DNA of 64,000 nucleotides, taken from the NCBI RefSeq assembly GCF_019744875.1, contig NZ_JAIETU010000002.1:186001-250000 (forward strand), given 5' to 3'. Shown here one piece after another: positions 56,915 through 64,000 of this stretch; the first letter of the stretch is position 1, and the number at the start of each line of letters is the position of its first letter. Position numbers and translations under genes: made by a program. Source of the stretch: Hyphomicrobium sp. Lineage in GTDB: Bacteria; Pseudomonadota; Alphaproteobacteria; Rhizobiales; Hyphomicrobiaceae. The notes below the pieces were generated by a model. The model was not told the origin of the DNA. It saw only the letters and a program-made list of their open reading frames with translations, and ran no database searches.

Positions 56915-57676
56915 ATGGCACCCCGCGCCCGATTCCAGGACCGCATTGCGCTCGTCACCGGCGCGTCCCGGGGATTGGGACGCGCGATGGCGGTGGCGCT
57001 GGCGCGTGAAGGCGCGCATGTCATCGTGTCCGCGCGCTCGGGCGGGGCGCTCGAAGAGGTGGACGACGAGATCCGCGCCGCGGGCGGCCGTGCGACCATC
57101 CTGCGTCTCGACCTGCGCGCCGGCGACAAGGTCGATCAGCTTGGACCGCTGCTGTTTCAGCGCTGGCGCAAGCTCGACATCCTGGTGGCTGCAGGCGGCA
57201 TTCTCGGGCCGCTGTCGCCGCTCCCGCACATCAGCGCCGACGCCTGGCAGAGCGTGTTCGACATCAACGTGCATGCCAACTGGCGGCTGATCCGCACGCT
57301 CGATCCGCTGCTCAAGCTGTCGGATGCGGGGCGCGCGCTGTTCGTCACGTCGGACGCTGCGCACGCCGACACCGCGTACTGGGGGCCGTTCGCGGCCTCG
57401 AAGGCGGCGCTTGAGGCGCTCGGCAAGACCTACGCGCAGGAGGTGGCCAACACGGCCGTGCGCGTCAATCTGCTGGACCCGGGGCCGATGCGGACGGGTC
57501 TGCGCGCCAAGGCGTTTCCCGGCGAGGACAAGGCGCATCTCGCCGACCCCGACGCCGTTGCTGCGTTCGCACTGCCGTTGCTGCTGTCGTCTGCGACGGA
57601 GAACGGGACCGTGGCGCGCTATCGGGCGGCCGAACGCTCTTCCGCCAAATCCTTCGCCGCAAGCAACGACGCCTAG
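56915..57676 (+). CDS. Short-chain dehydrogenase/reductase with Phe at the catalytic Tyr position
   Basis: 253 residues from the ATG at 56915. Rossmann motif TGASRGLGRAM, structural N118 (INVHANW) and catalytic-type Ser in FVTSDAAH. The usual YxxxK reads F159-A-A-S-K163 (YWGPFAASKAALEA), so the catalytic Tyr is Phe; the codon is TTC at 57389-57391. Y155 lies four residues earlier and is unlikely to replace it. The overall form resembles YciK-type SDRs with YWGxYxxSK. The enzyme may be inactive as an oxidoreductase or act as a binding protein. The 3' end overlaps the convergent MBL gene by 4 bases. Confidence 0.85.
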   Translation: MAPRARFQDRIALVTGASRGLGRAMAVALAREGAHVIVSARSGGALEEVDDEIRAAGGRATILRLDLRAGDKVDQLGPLLFQRWRKLDILVAAGGILGPLSPLPHISADAWQSVFDINVHANWRLIRTLDPLLKLSDAGRALFVTSDAAHADTAYWGPFAASKAALEALGKTYAQEVANTAVRVNLLDPGPMRTGLRAKAFPGEDKAHLADPDAVAAFALPLLLSSATENGTVARYRAAERSSAKSFAASNDA

Positions 57677-58476
57677 CCCGGCAGCTCGATGACCATGTTG
57701 TCGTAGGCGGGTTCGACGTGGGCGGGGAGGTTGCGCACGAGCGTGTCGTAGTCGAGTTCGCCGGTCATGTGGGTCAGCACGGCGCGCTTGGCTTTCAGGC
57801 GCTCGATGTGGGCAAGCGCTTCCTTGAGCGAGAAGTGGCTCGGATGCGGCTCGTGGCGCAGCGCGTCGACGATCCAGAGATCGAGATTCTCCAGGAGCGG
57901 GAGCGAATCCAGCGGAAGCGCGGAGACGTCGGGCGAATAGGCGACGTTGCCGAAGCGAAACGCCAAGCTGTCGATGTCGCCGTGGTGCTGGCGAATGGGC
58001 AGCACGTCGATCGGGCCGCCGGCGCCCTCGACGCGGATCGGCTCGCCCGGCGTCAGCAGGCGCGGCATCAGGATCGGCGGATAGGTCGATCCCGCCGGTT
58101 GCTCGAAACAGTAGGCAAAGCGGGTGACGAGGCTCTGCTGCGTCGCCCCATCGAAATAGCACGGCACGCGCTTCTTCATGGCGTAGGCGACCATGCGCAG
58201 GTCGTCGATGCCGTGCGTGTGGTCGGCGTGGTCGTGGGTGAACAGCACCGCGTCGAGCGCGTCCGCGCGCACGCTCAGCAGCTGCTCGCGCAGGTCCGGC
58301 GGCGTGTCGATCAGAACACTCGTGACGCCACCCTGCCCGCGCCGTTCCACCAGCATGGCGCACCGGCGGCGGCGGTTCTTCGGATTGGTCGGATCGCAAC
58401 GGCCCCACATGGCGCCGATGCGCGGCACTCCGCCCGATGAGCCGCAGCCGAGGATCGTGAAGCGCATCGTCGTCAT
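57673..58476 (-). CDS. MBL-fold metallohydrolase (PhnP/phosphoribosyl cyclic phosphodiesterase-like)
   Basis: 267 residues. N-terminus TILGCGSSGGVPRIG and metal motif FTHDHADHTHGIDDLR identify the PhnP-like branch of the metallo-beta-lactamase fold; further ligands lie in VAYSPDVSALP and LTHMTGELDYD. Likely a phosphodiesterase; the substrate is not known, and no phn genes are near. Its ATG overlaps the tatD stop (ATGA at 58473), so it is coupled to tatD. It is the last gene of the dacA-tmk-holB-metG-tatD run. Confidence 0.9.
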   Translation of the reverse strand: MTTMRFTILGCGSSGGVPRIGAMWGRCDPTNPKNRRRRCAMLVERRGQGGVTSVLIDTPPDLREQLLSVRADALDAVLFTHDHADHTHGIDDLRMVAYAMKKRVPCYFDGATQQSLVTRFAYCFEQPAGSTYPPILMPRLLTPGEPIRVEGAGGPIDVLPIRQHHGDIDSLAFRFGNVAYSPDVSALPLDSLPLLENLDLWIVDALRHEPHPSHFSLKEALAHIERLKAKRAVLTHMTGELDYDTLVRNLPAHVEPAYDNMVIELPG

Positions 58477-59279
58477 GGAGCGGCGCGCTCCGTCACGGCC
58501 GGACGACGCGCCTTCGTGTAGAGGCGGAAGAAGTTGTCGGTGGTCGTTTTCGCAATCTCCTCGGCCGAGACGCCACGGATGGCTGCCAGCGCCGCAGCCG
58601 TATGCACGACGTAGGCCGGCTCGTTGGTCTTGCCGCGGTACGGAACCGGCGCGAGGAACGGCGCGTCGGTTTCGACCAGCACGCGATCGGCCGGGACGTT
58701 GCGCGCGATCTCCTGCAGCGCCTCCGTCTTCTTGAAGCTGATGACGCCGGTGAACGACACATAGAGGCCCAGCTCGACGGCGCGGCGGGCGAGCTCGGGG
58801 CCGCCGGTATAGCAGTGGAGCACGCCGGGAAACGGCCCGTTGGTTTTGTACTCGTCCTCGATGAGCGCCACCGTGTCGGCGTCGGCTTCGCGCGTGTGAA
58901 TTTCAAGCGGCAGCCCGGTTTCGCGCGCGGCGGCGATGTGGATGCGGAAGCCTTCCGCCTGCGCCTCGGGGCTCGCGTTCTTGTAGTAATAGTCGAGACC
59001 GGCTTCTCCGATGGCGACGACCTTGGGGTGCTGCGACAGGCGCACGATCTCGCTTGCGGGGATGCCGCGTTCCTCATCGGCGTTGTGAGGATGCGTGCCG
59101 ACCGAGCAGTAGACGTCGTCGTAGCGCTCGGCGATGGCGCGGATGCGGTCGAACTTCCTGATGTGCGTGGAGATCGTCACCATGGTGCCCACGCCGGCTG
59201 CCTTCGCGCGCGCGACGACGCCGTCGAGATCCGACGCGAAATCCGGGAAGTCCAGGTGACAGTGGTGATCAACGAGCAT
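58473..59279 (-). CDS. tatD: TatD family metal-dependent deoxyribonuclease
   Basis: 268 residues, TIM-barrel hydrolase. N-terminal metal motif MLVDHHCHLDFPDF, then GEAGLDYYYKNASPEAQ and LVETDAPFLAPVPYRGK. TatD enzymes are Mg-dependent 3'-5' exonucleases involved in DNA repair and decay. In alphaproteobacteria the metG-tatD-MBL order is common. It overlaps the MBL gene by 4 bases and follows metG by 53. Confidence 0.93.
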   Translation of the reverse strand: MLVDHHCHLDFPDFASDLDGVVARAKAAGVGTMVTISTHIRKFDRIRAIAERYDDVYCSVGTHPHNADEERGIPASEIVRLSQHPKVVAIGEAGLDYYYKNASPEAQAEGFRIHIAAARETGLPLEIHTREADADTVALIEDEYKTNGPFPGVLHCYTGGPELARRAVELGLYVSFTGVISFKKTEALQEIARNVPADRVLVETDAPFLAPVPYRGKTNEPAYVVHTAAALAAIRGVSAEEIAKTTTDNFFRLYTKARRPAVTERAAP

Positions 59280-59332
59280 ACGCTTCTCCTCCCTCTCCGC
59301 AGTGGCTGCTCCGAAATCGGGAGAGGGGACTG

Positions 59333-60949
59333 TTATGACTTGTCTGACTTGCCCTTTTTGGGTTTGGGCGCGGGAGCGGCTGCCTTGGCCGCTTCTTCCG
59401 GGTCGACGTAGCGCGGGAACACGCCTTGCGGTTCGGGGATCGGCGTGCCGGGTACGAGGCGGCCGCCCGGGCCGAGCTTCGTGAAGGCGCGGTTCTCCGG
59501 GCCTGTGCCCGGCAGGATGAGATCGAGCAGCTTGGCGGTCAGCTCCGGCATTACGGGTTGGGCGAGAATGGCGAACTGGCGCACGACCTCGGCCGTCACA
59601 TAGAGAATGGTCTCCATGCGCTTCGGGTCGGTCTTCTTCTTCGCCCAGGGCTCTTCAGCCGCGAAGTAGCGGTTGGCGTCGGCGATCACGCTCCAGACGG
59701 CGTCGAGGTAGCGGGTGATGGCCTGCTTATCCATCGCGGCGCGCGCTTCGGCATAAAGCGCGTCGGTCGCAGCCAGGATCGCCGTGTCCTCGGCGTTGAA
59801 CGCGCCGGGCTCGGGGATCTTGCCGTCGCAGTTCTTGAAGATCATCGACAGCGAGCGCTGCGCGAGGTTGCCGAGGTTGTTGGCGAGATCGGCGTTGATG
59901 CGATTGGCTATCGCTTCCTGAGAATAGTTGCCGTCCTGGCCGAAGATCACCTCGCGCAGGAAGAAGTAGCGCACCTGATCGCGGCCGTAGGCGCGCACGA
60001 GATCGAACGGGTCGACGACGTTGCCGACCGACTTCGACATCTTTTCGCCCTTGCTCAGCACGAAGCCGTGCGAGAAGATCCGCTTGGGAAGCTCGATGCC
60101 GGCCGACATCAGGAACGCGGGCCAGTAGACCGCGTGGAAGCGTACGATATCCTTGCCGATGACGTGGACGTCGGCGGGCCAGAAGTCCGCGCGCGCGCCT
60201 TGCGGCGTGTTCAGGAGGCCGGTGGCCGTGATGTAGTTGGTGAGCGCGTCCACCCAGACATACATGACGTGACTCGGCGCGCCGGGCACGGGAATGCCCC
60301 AGTCCAGCGTCGAGCGCGAGATCGAGAGATCTTCGAGGCCGCTTTTGACGAAGCTCACGACCTCGTTGCGGCGCTCGGGCGGCAGAATGAAATCCGGGTT
60401 TGCTTCATAGTGGGCGAGCAGGCGCTGCTCGTAGGCCGAGAGGCGAAAGAAGTACGTCTCCTCTTCGGTCCATTCGACAGGCGTGCCGGTCGGCGTGGCG
60501 TAGCGCGCGCCATCCTCGCGCACTTCAGTTTCGGCCTCTTTGTAGTAGGTCTCGTCGCGCACCGAGTACCAGCCGCCGTACTTCTTCGTGAAGATGTCGC
60601 CGGCCGCGTCCATGCGCCGCCAGATCTCCGTGCAGGCCTCGTAGTGGCGCGCTTCCGTGGTGCGGATGAAATCGTCGTGCGACAGGCCCAGCGCTTCCGC
60701 CATCTCGATGAAGCGGGCGGCGTTGCGATCCGCCAATGCGCGCGGCGTGAGGCCCTCCTTGGCGGCCGTCTGCTTCATCTTGAGGCCGTGCTCGTCGGTG
60801 CCGGTCAGGAAGAAGACGTCGCGGCCGTCGAGGCGCTCGAAGCGGGCGATGGCGTCGGTGGCGATCGCCTCGTAGGCGTGGCCGATGTGCGGCACGCCGT
60901 TCGGATAGGAGATCGCGGTGGTGATGTAAAACTTCTCTCGACCGCTCAT
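59333..60949 (-). CDS. metG: Methionine--tRNA ligase
   Basis: 538 residues from the ATG at 60949 (N-terminus [17 protein letters not shown]). HIGH region [16 protein letters not shown] and KMSKS region [18 protein letters not shown]. The zinc-knuckle cysteines of the long type are absent, so this is the short, zinc-free form, and there is no C-terminal tRNA-binding domain. A Lys-rich tail ends the protein. A 20-bp tandem duplication covers the start, creating a second ribosome site and a 7-codon upstream ORF ending in ATGA on the metG start. Confidence 0.95.
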   Translation of the reverse strand: MSGREKFYITTAISYPNGVPHIGHAYEAIATDAIARFERLDGRDVFFLTGTDEHGLKMKQTAAKEGLTPRALADRNAARFIEMAEALGLSHDDFIRTTEARHYEACTEIWRRMDAAGDIFTKKYGGWYSVRDETYYKEAETEVREDGARYATPTGTPVEWTEEETYFFRLSAYEQRLLAHYEANPDFILPPERRNEVVSFVKSGLEDLSISRSTLDWGIPVPGAPSHVMYVWVDALTNYITATGLLNTPQGARADFWPADVHVIGKDIVRFHAVYWPAFLMSAGIELPKRIFSHGFVLSKGEKMSKSVGNVVDPFDLVRAYGRDQVRYFFLREVIFGQDGNYSQEAIANRINADLANNLGNLAQRSLSMIFKNCDGKIPEPGAFNAEDTAILAATDALYAEARAAMDKQAITRYLDAVWSVIADANRYFAAEEPWAKKKTDPKRMETILYVTAEVVRQFAILAQPVMPELTAKLLDLILPGTGPENRAFTKLGPGGRLVPGTPIPEPQGVFPRYVDPEEAAKAAAPAPKPKKGKSDKS

Positions 60950-60984
60950 GCTGCCTCGTAGGAACTCATGCTGCCTCGTAGAAA
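60945..60984. repeat. 20-bp tandem duplication over the metG ribosome site and start
   Basis: Two 20-base units (60945-60964 and 60965-60984) differing at a single position. Each carries, on the minus strand, ACGAGGCAGC followed by ATGAG, so ribosome site and start codon are both duplicated. Confidence 0.9.
60946..60969 (-). CDS. 7-codon upstream ORF coupled to metG
   Basis: The first of the two duplicated starts (ATG at 60969) opens MSSYEAA and stops at a TGA that overlaps the metG ATG (ATGA). Its ribosome site ACGAGG is identical to that of metG. It could couple or tune initiation. Expression is unproven, and it may be neutral by-product of the duplication. Confidence 0.5.
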   Translation of the reverse strand: MSSYEAA

Positions 60985-61029
60985 CTCGATGGGATCGCGC
61001 GCGTGTCGGGCCACCGGCGCGGCGCGGCC

Positions 61030-62157
61030 TCAATCTCGCGAGGCGGCGTCGAGCTTCGAAAAGACGTTCAGGATCAAAGCTTTTCGGTCGAGGTTCAACG
61101 CCTCGGCATCGGCCTTGTCTGCGGCCACTCTTTCCCACAAGCCGGCCCAGGTGGCAAGCCGCGCCGGGCCGATGAGGCGGCGCGCGAGCGCGACCTCCGC
61201 CGGCCCGCCCGCCCCGCGCGCTTGGACGCTGACAAGGCGGGCGATCGCGTCCATCAGAAGCTCGAAAAAGAGCTGATAGCGCTGATCGGCGGCCGGACTG
61301 GACAGCTCGTCGCCGAGGGTGTGCACGGCGGACCAGTCAACCTGCGGCAACCCGTCCAGGATCTTGAAAATCCGGTCGTGCAGAGCGAGCCCCTTGGCGG
61401 CATGCAGCGCGAGCACGCGGCGCACGCTGCCGCCCGAGAGCACCGCCAGGCGCTCCCATTCGGAGGGCTGCGGGGCTGATGCCGCCACCTCCTCGCCGCT
61501 CGCCGCGAACGCCTGCGTCACGGCGCGCCGCAGCGGCTCCTCCTCCAGGCCCGCAAGCTCCAGCATGCGCACGCGCGAGCGCAGCGTGACGAGCAGCCGG
61601 CCGGGGGCGGACGAGATCAGGAGGAAGATCGTGCGCGGTGGCGGCTCTTCCAGGGACTTCAGAAGTGCGTTGGCGGCCGACACGTTGAGTTCGTCGGCGC
61701 GGTCGACGATGACGATGCGCCAGGCGCCGTCTTCGCTCGTGCGGCCGAGGAACGTCTTGAGGCGGCGCACCTCGTCGACCGGGATTGAGGCCGGAAAGCG
61801 CTTCGCCTTGATGTCGTAGGCGCGCCGGATGACGAGCAGGCCGGGATGGGACAGCGCCAGGATCTGGCGCGCGGCGCGCGTGTCCATTCCGATGTCGAGG
61901 GTGTCTGCCTGCCGCTCATTCTCGTCGGCCAGGACGTGGCGGGCAAACCGATAGGCGAGCGTCGCCTTGCCGATGCCTTCCGGGCCCGCGACGAGCCAGC
62001 CGTGATGCATGCGGCCGGACGCGAACGCCGTGAGCAGCGTGTGCTCGGCTTCGTCATGGCCATAGAGCCTCGGCGTGGCGCGCGGATGGGCAAAGCCTTC
62101 CAGGCGGTCGGCCTCGGGGAAATCCTCGATTTCGTGCAGGGCGGGCGCGCGGGCCAT
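61030..62157 (-). CDS. holB: DNA polymerase III subunit delta'
   Basis: 375 residues. AAA+ clamp-loader subunit: Walker A variant [13 protein letters not shown], sensor and linker segments ([40 protein letters not shown]), and a C-terminal helical collar domain. The zinc-finger Cys residues of E. coli delta' are not evident, as in many alphaproteobacteria. Its ATG overlaps the tmk stop by one base (TGATG), so the pair is coupled. metG follows about 80 bases downstream. Confidence 0.93.
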   Translation of the reverse strand: MARAPALHEIEDFPEADRLEGFAHPRATPRLYGHDEAEHTLLTAFASGRMHHGWLVAGPEGIGKATLAYRFARHVLADENERQADTLDIGMDTRAARQILALSHPGLLVIRRAYDIKAKRFPASIPVDEVRRLKTFLGRTSEDGAWRIVIVDRADELNVSAANALLKSLEEPPPRTIFLLISSAPGRLLVTLRSRVRMLELAGLEEEPLRRAVTQAFAASGEEVAASAPQPSEWERLAVLSGGSVRRVLALHAAKGLALHDRIFKILDGLPQVDWSAVHTLGDELSSPAADQRYQLFFELLMDAIARLVSVQARGAGGPAEVALARRLIGPARLATWAGLWERVAADKADAEALNLDRKALILNVFSKLDAASRD

Positions 62158-62786
62158 CAGGGCCGCGCCTCGGCGAGCAATCGGGTTTCGACAGTGCGCC
62201 AGATGTCGGCTGCGATCTCGTCCGCCGCGCGGCTGCCGTCCACCATCACGCAGCGCTCGGGCTCGGCTAAGGCCACCCTGCGGAACGCTTCGCGCAGCTC
62301 GACGTGATAGGCCGCATGCTCGGCATCGAAGCGCGTCAGAGCGCCCCGGGCTTCGGTCCGCTTCAAGCCTTCCTCGGCCGGTACGTCGAGCACGACCGTC
62401 AGGTCGGGAAACGTAGGCGCGACCGTTCGCATTTCGATGGCGCCAATCAAGTCAGCGGACACGCCGGCCATGACGCCCTGGTAGACGCGTGTCGAGTCGA
62501 CGAAGCGGTCGCACAGCACCCACGTGCCATGCGCGAGCGCCGGGCGGATCACCTTGGCGACGTGCTCAGCGCGGGCGGCGGCGAACAGCAGCAGCTCGGT
62601 CACGGGCTCAGGCGAGGCACCCAGCACCACGTCGCGGATGCTCTCGCCGAGGGGCGTACCACCAGGCTCGCGCGTGACGACGGTTTCGACGCCGCCGGCG
62701 CGGAGACGCTCGGCCAGGCGGGCGACCTGGGTGGTCTTGCCGGCCCCCTCGCCGCCCTCGAATGTGATGAACTTTCCGCGTGTCAT
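62157..62786 (-). CDS. tmk: Thymidylate kinase
   Basis: 209 residues from the ATG at 62786. It phosphorylates dTMP to dTDP. P-loop TFEGGEGAGKTTQVARL, TREPGGTPLGESIRDV, and the DRx motif in LCDRFVDSTRVYQG. The open frame runs further upstream, but that part is not kinase-like. tmk-holB-metG-tatD-MBL is a common alphaproteobacterial order. An inverted repeat without a T-run lies between it and dacA. Confidence 0.96.
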   Translation of the reverse strand: MTRGKFITFEGGEGAGKTTQVARLAERLRAGGVETVVTREPGGTPLGESIRDVVLGASPEPVTELLLFAAARAEHVAKVIRPALAHGTWVLCDRFVDSTRVYQGVMAGVSADLIGAIEMRTVAPTFPDLTVVLDVPAEEGLKRTEARGALTRFDAEHAAYHVELREAFRRVALAEPERCVMVDGSRAADEIAADIWRTVETRLLAEARP

Positions 62787-62796
62787 GGGGCGGACA

Positions 62797-62824
62797 CTAG
62801 AGCCTTTCCGCGGAAAGACTCTAG
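62797..62824. repeat. 28-bp near-perfect palindrome between dacA and tmk
   Basis: CTAGAGCCTTTCC pairs across a GCGC-type centre with GGAAAGACTCTAG, one mismatched pair. It lies in the 125-base gap upstream of tmk. No T-run follows on either strand. It could be an operator, an extragenic palindrome, or an RNA hairpin. Confidence 0.55.
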
Positions 62825-62911
62825 CCCTTTGTTTCGCCGTGCGGCGGGGGCTGGACCCCGCCGTATGGGCCCGATGGAGGCTGCGCATTTCACGAGGCGC
62901 GGCCCGGCCGG

Positions 62912-64000
62912 CTAGCGGTTGAGGAACCGGCGCACATCGGGCACGACCCGAAAGCCCAGGTGCAAGAGCGAATCGACGCCGCGCCAGACGAAGCTCGCTT
63001 CGTCGACATCCCGTTCGGCATAAAGCGGGGTCTCGCTCACGGCGATCGGCTCGCTGCTGCCGGGCGCGGTGCTTGTGACGCGGAACATGGCCACCTGATC
63101 GCCTTTGCGCACGGGCGGCTTGAGCGGGCCCTCGTAGACGATCTCGCCGCGGATCTTCTGGTTCACCGGGTACTTGGGCAGGATCACCTCGAGGTCGCCC
63201 TCGCCGCCGAGCGGCACGTAGAAGTCGCTGCCACCCCAGACGCGCGCATAGCCGATGGCCTCGCCGGCGTTGAACAGCTTGGCCCGCGACACGCTCTTGG
63301 CGCCCCACTCCAGCATGCGCTGGGTTTCGGACTTGCGCTCTTTCTCGGTCTGCAGTCCGGCCATGACGCCGATCAGGCGACGGCCGTCGGCGATGGACGA
63401 CACGACGATGCCGTATCCGGCCTCCGTGGTGTGGCCGGTCTTCATGCCGTCCACTCCGAGACCTTCCTCGCGGAGCAGCGGGTTGCGATTGTAGAACTTG
63501 TGCTTGCGATACTGGAATTCGCGCTGGGAGAAGGTTTTGTAGTAGTCCGGGTACTCTTTGATGATGTACCGGGCGAGCTGGGTCAGCTCGCGTGCCGTCA
63601 TCAAGTGCTCGGGATGATTGAGGCCGGTCGGATTACGGAAGGTCGACTTCTTGAGGCCGATGCGACGGGCCTCCTCCTCCATCATCACCGCGAACTTCTC
63701 GGTAGACCCGGCGATGCCTTCGGCGACGGTGATGCAGGCGTCGTTGCCGGACTGGACGATGATGCCCTGGATCAGCTCGCTGATCGGTGTCTTGGAGTTG
63801 ATCGGGATGAACATGGCCGAGGTGCCGGAGGGCGCGCCGCCCGTGCGCCAGGCGTTCTCGCTCGTCGTGAATTCATCCTCGAGCTTGTACTTGCCGTCCT
63901 TGAGCGCCTTGAACAGCACCGCGAGCGTCATGAGCTTGCTCATGCTGGCGGGCGGGATCAGCTCGTCGGCGGCTTTCTGGAAAATGATCGAGCCCGACGC
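62912..64000 (-). CDS. dacA: D-alanyl-D-alanine carboxypeptidase (PBP5/6 type), 5' end beyond window
   Basis: The C-terminal ~362 residues are visible and the frame stays open to the right edge. All three serine-enzyme motifs are present: SMSK (in DELIPPASMSKLMT), SGN (IVQSGNDACITVAEG) and KTG (MKTGHTTEAGYG). The C-terminal PBP5 domain follows, ending in a short amphipathic segment (LLHLGFRVVPDVRRFLNR) that could anchor it. It trims the terminal D-Ala from peptidoglycan pentapeptides in the periplasm. It leads the tmk-holB run, 125 bases upstream of tmk. Confidence 0.93.
   Translation of the reverse strand, partial: ASGSIIFQKAADELIPPASMSKLMTLAVLFKALKDGKYKLEDEFTTSENAWRTGGAPSGTSAMFIPINSKTPISELIQGIIVQSGNDACITVAEGIAGSTEKFAVMMEEEARRIGLKKSTFRNPTGLNHPEHLMTARELTQLARYIIKEYPDYYKTFSQREFQYRKHKFYNRNPLLREEGLGVDGMKTGHTTEAGYGIVVSSIADGRRLIGVMAGLQTEKERKSETQRMLEWGAKSVSRAKLFNAGEAIGYARVWGGSDFYVPLGGEGDLEVILPKYPVNQKIRGEIVYEGPLKPPVRKGDQVAMFRVTSTAPGSSEPIAVSETPLYAERDVDEASFVWRGVDSLLHLGFRVVPDVRRFLNR

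Overview
The window is a gene-dense, GC-rich stretch of alphaproteobacterial chromosome, almost entirely core genes. The protein families and gene order point to the order Hyphomicrobiales (Rhizobiales): trpG-trpD-trpC-moaC-moeA-lexA, fabD-fabG-acpP-fabF-mltG-yicC-gmk, rpsF-rpsR-DUF2232-rplI, an RpoE/ChrR pair, and LpxI in place of LpxH. A complete mgsA-mgsB-mgsC-gmaS set, the first half of the N-methylglutamate route for methylated amines, suggests a methylotroph of the Hyphomicrobium type. That placement is inference from gene content. I saw no rRNA, tRNA, CRISPR array, insertion sequence or prophage.

Layout. 1-5.8 kb: the end of a coiled-coil protein, a dipeptide epimerase, an MFS transporter, thiD and ccdA. 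5.9-9.3 kb: pgk and tkt, separated by a REPIN-like repeat. 9.5-14.7 kb: a KefB-type antiporter divergent from an ECF sigma/ChrR anti-sigma pair, then a membrane protein with a duplicated domain. 14.9-24.2 kb: kdsA, the trpG-trpD-(small exported protein)-trpC-moaC-moeA run, lexA with an overlapping operator, and comEC. 24.4-30.0 kb: gltX, gltA, lpxB and an extended lpxI. 30.1-39.1 kb: the methylated-amine region. 39.2-46.4 kb: the fatty-acid synthesis and cell-envelope cluster. 46.7-50.0 kb: two small membrane proteins and the S6/S18/L9 ribosomal operon. 50.3-57.7 kb: dnaB, alr, radA, cvpA, purF and an SDR. 57.7-64 kb, minus strand: dacA (cut by the edge), tmk, holB, metG, tatD and an MBL hydrolase.

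The region most worth attention is 30.1-39.1 kb. GmaS makes gamma-glutamylmethylamide from methylamine, glutamate and ATP, and MgsABC converts it to N-methylglutamate. Just upstream on the same strand is a separate unit of three small membrane proteins (97, 135 and 61 residues) translationally linked to an ethanolamine-permease-like APC transporter, closed by its own terminator. Next to it, divergently, is an XRE-cupin regulator whose start codon follows an 18-bp direct repeat. I read this as a candidate regulated, multi-subunit amine importer feeding the N-methylglutamate pathway. The N-methylglutamate dehydrogenase genes (mgdABCD) are not in the window.

Other oddities: LpxI carries an extra C-terminal domain that looks like a decayed copy of its own second half; metG has a tandemly duplicated ribosome site and start that creates a 7-codon upstream ORF; an SDR has Phe in place of the catalytic Tyr; ribosomal protein S6 has an RGG-repeat tail; and the gltA terminator lies inside the end of lpxB.
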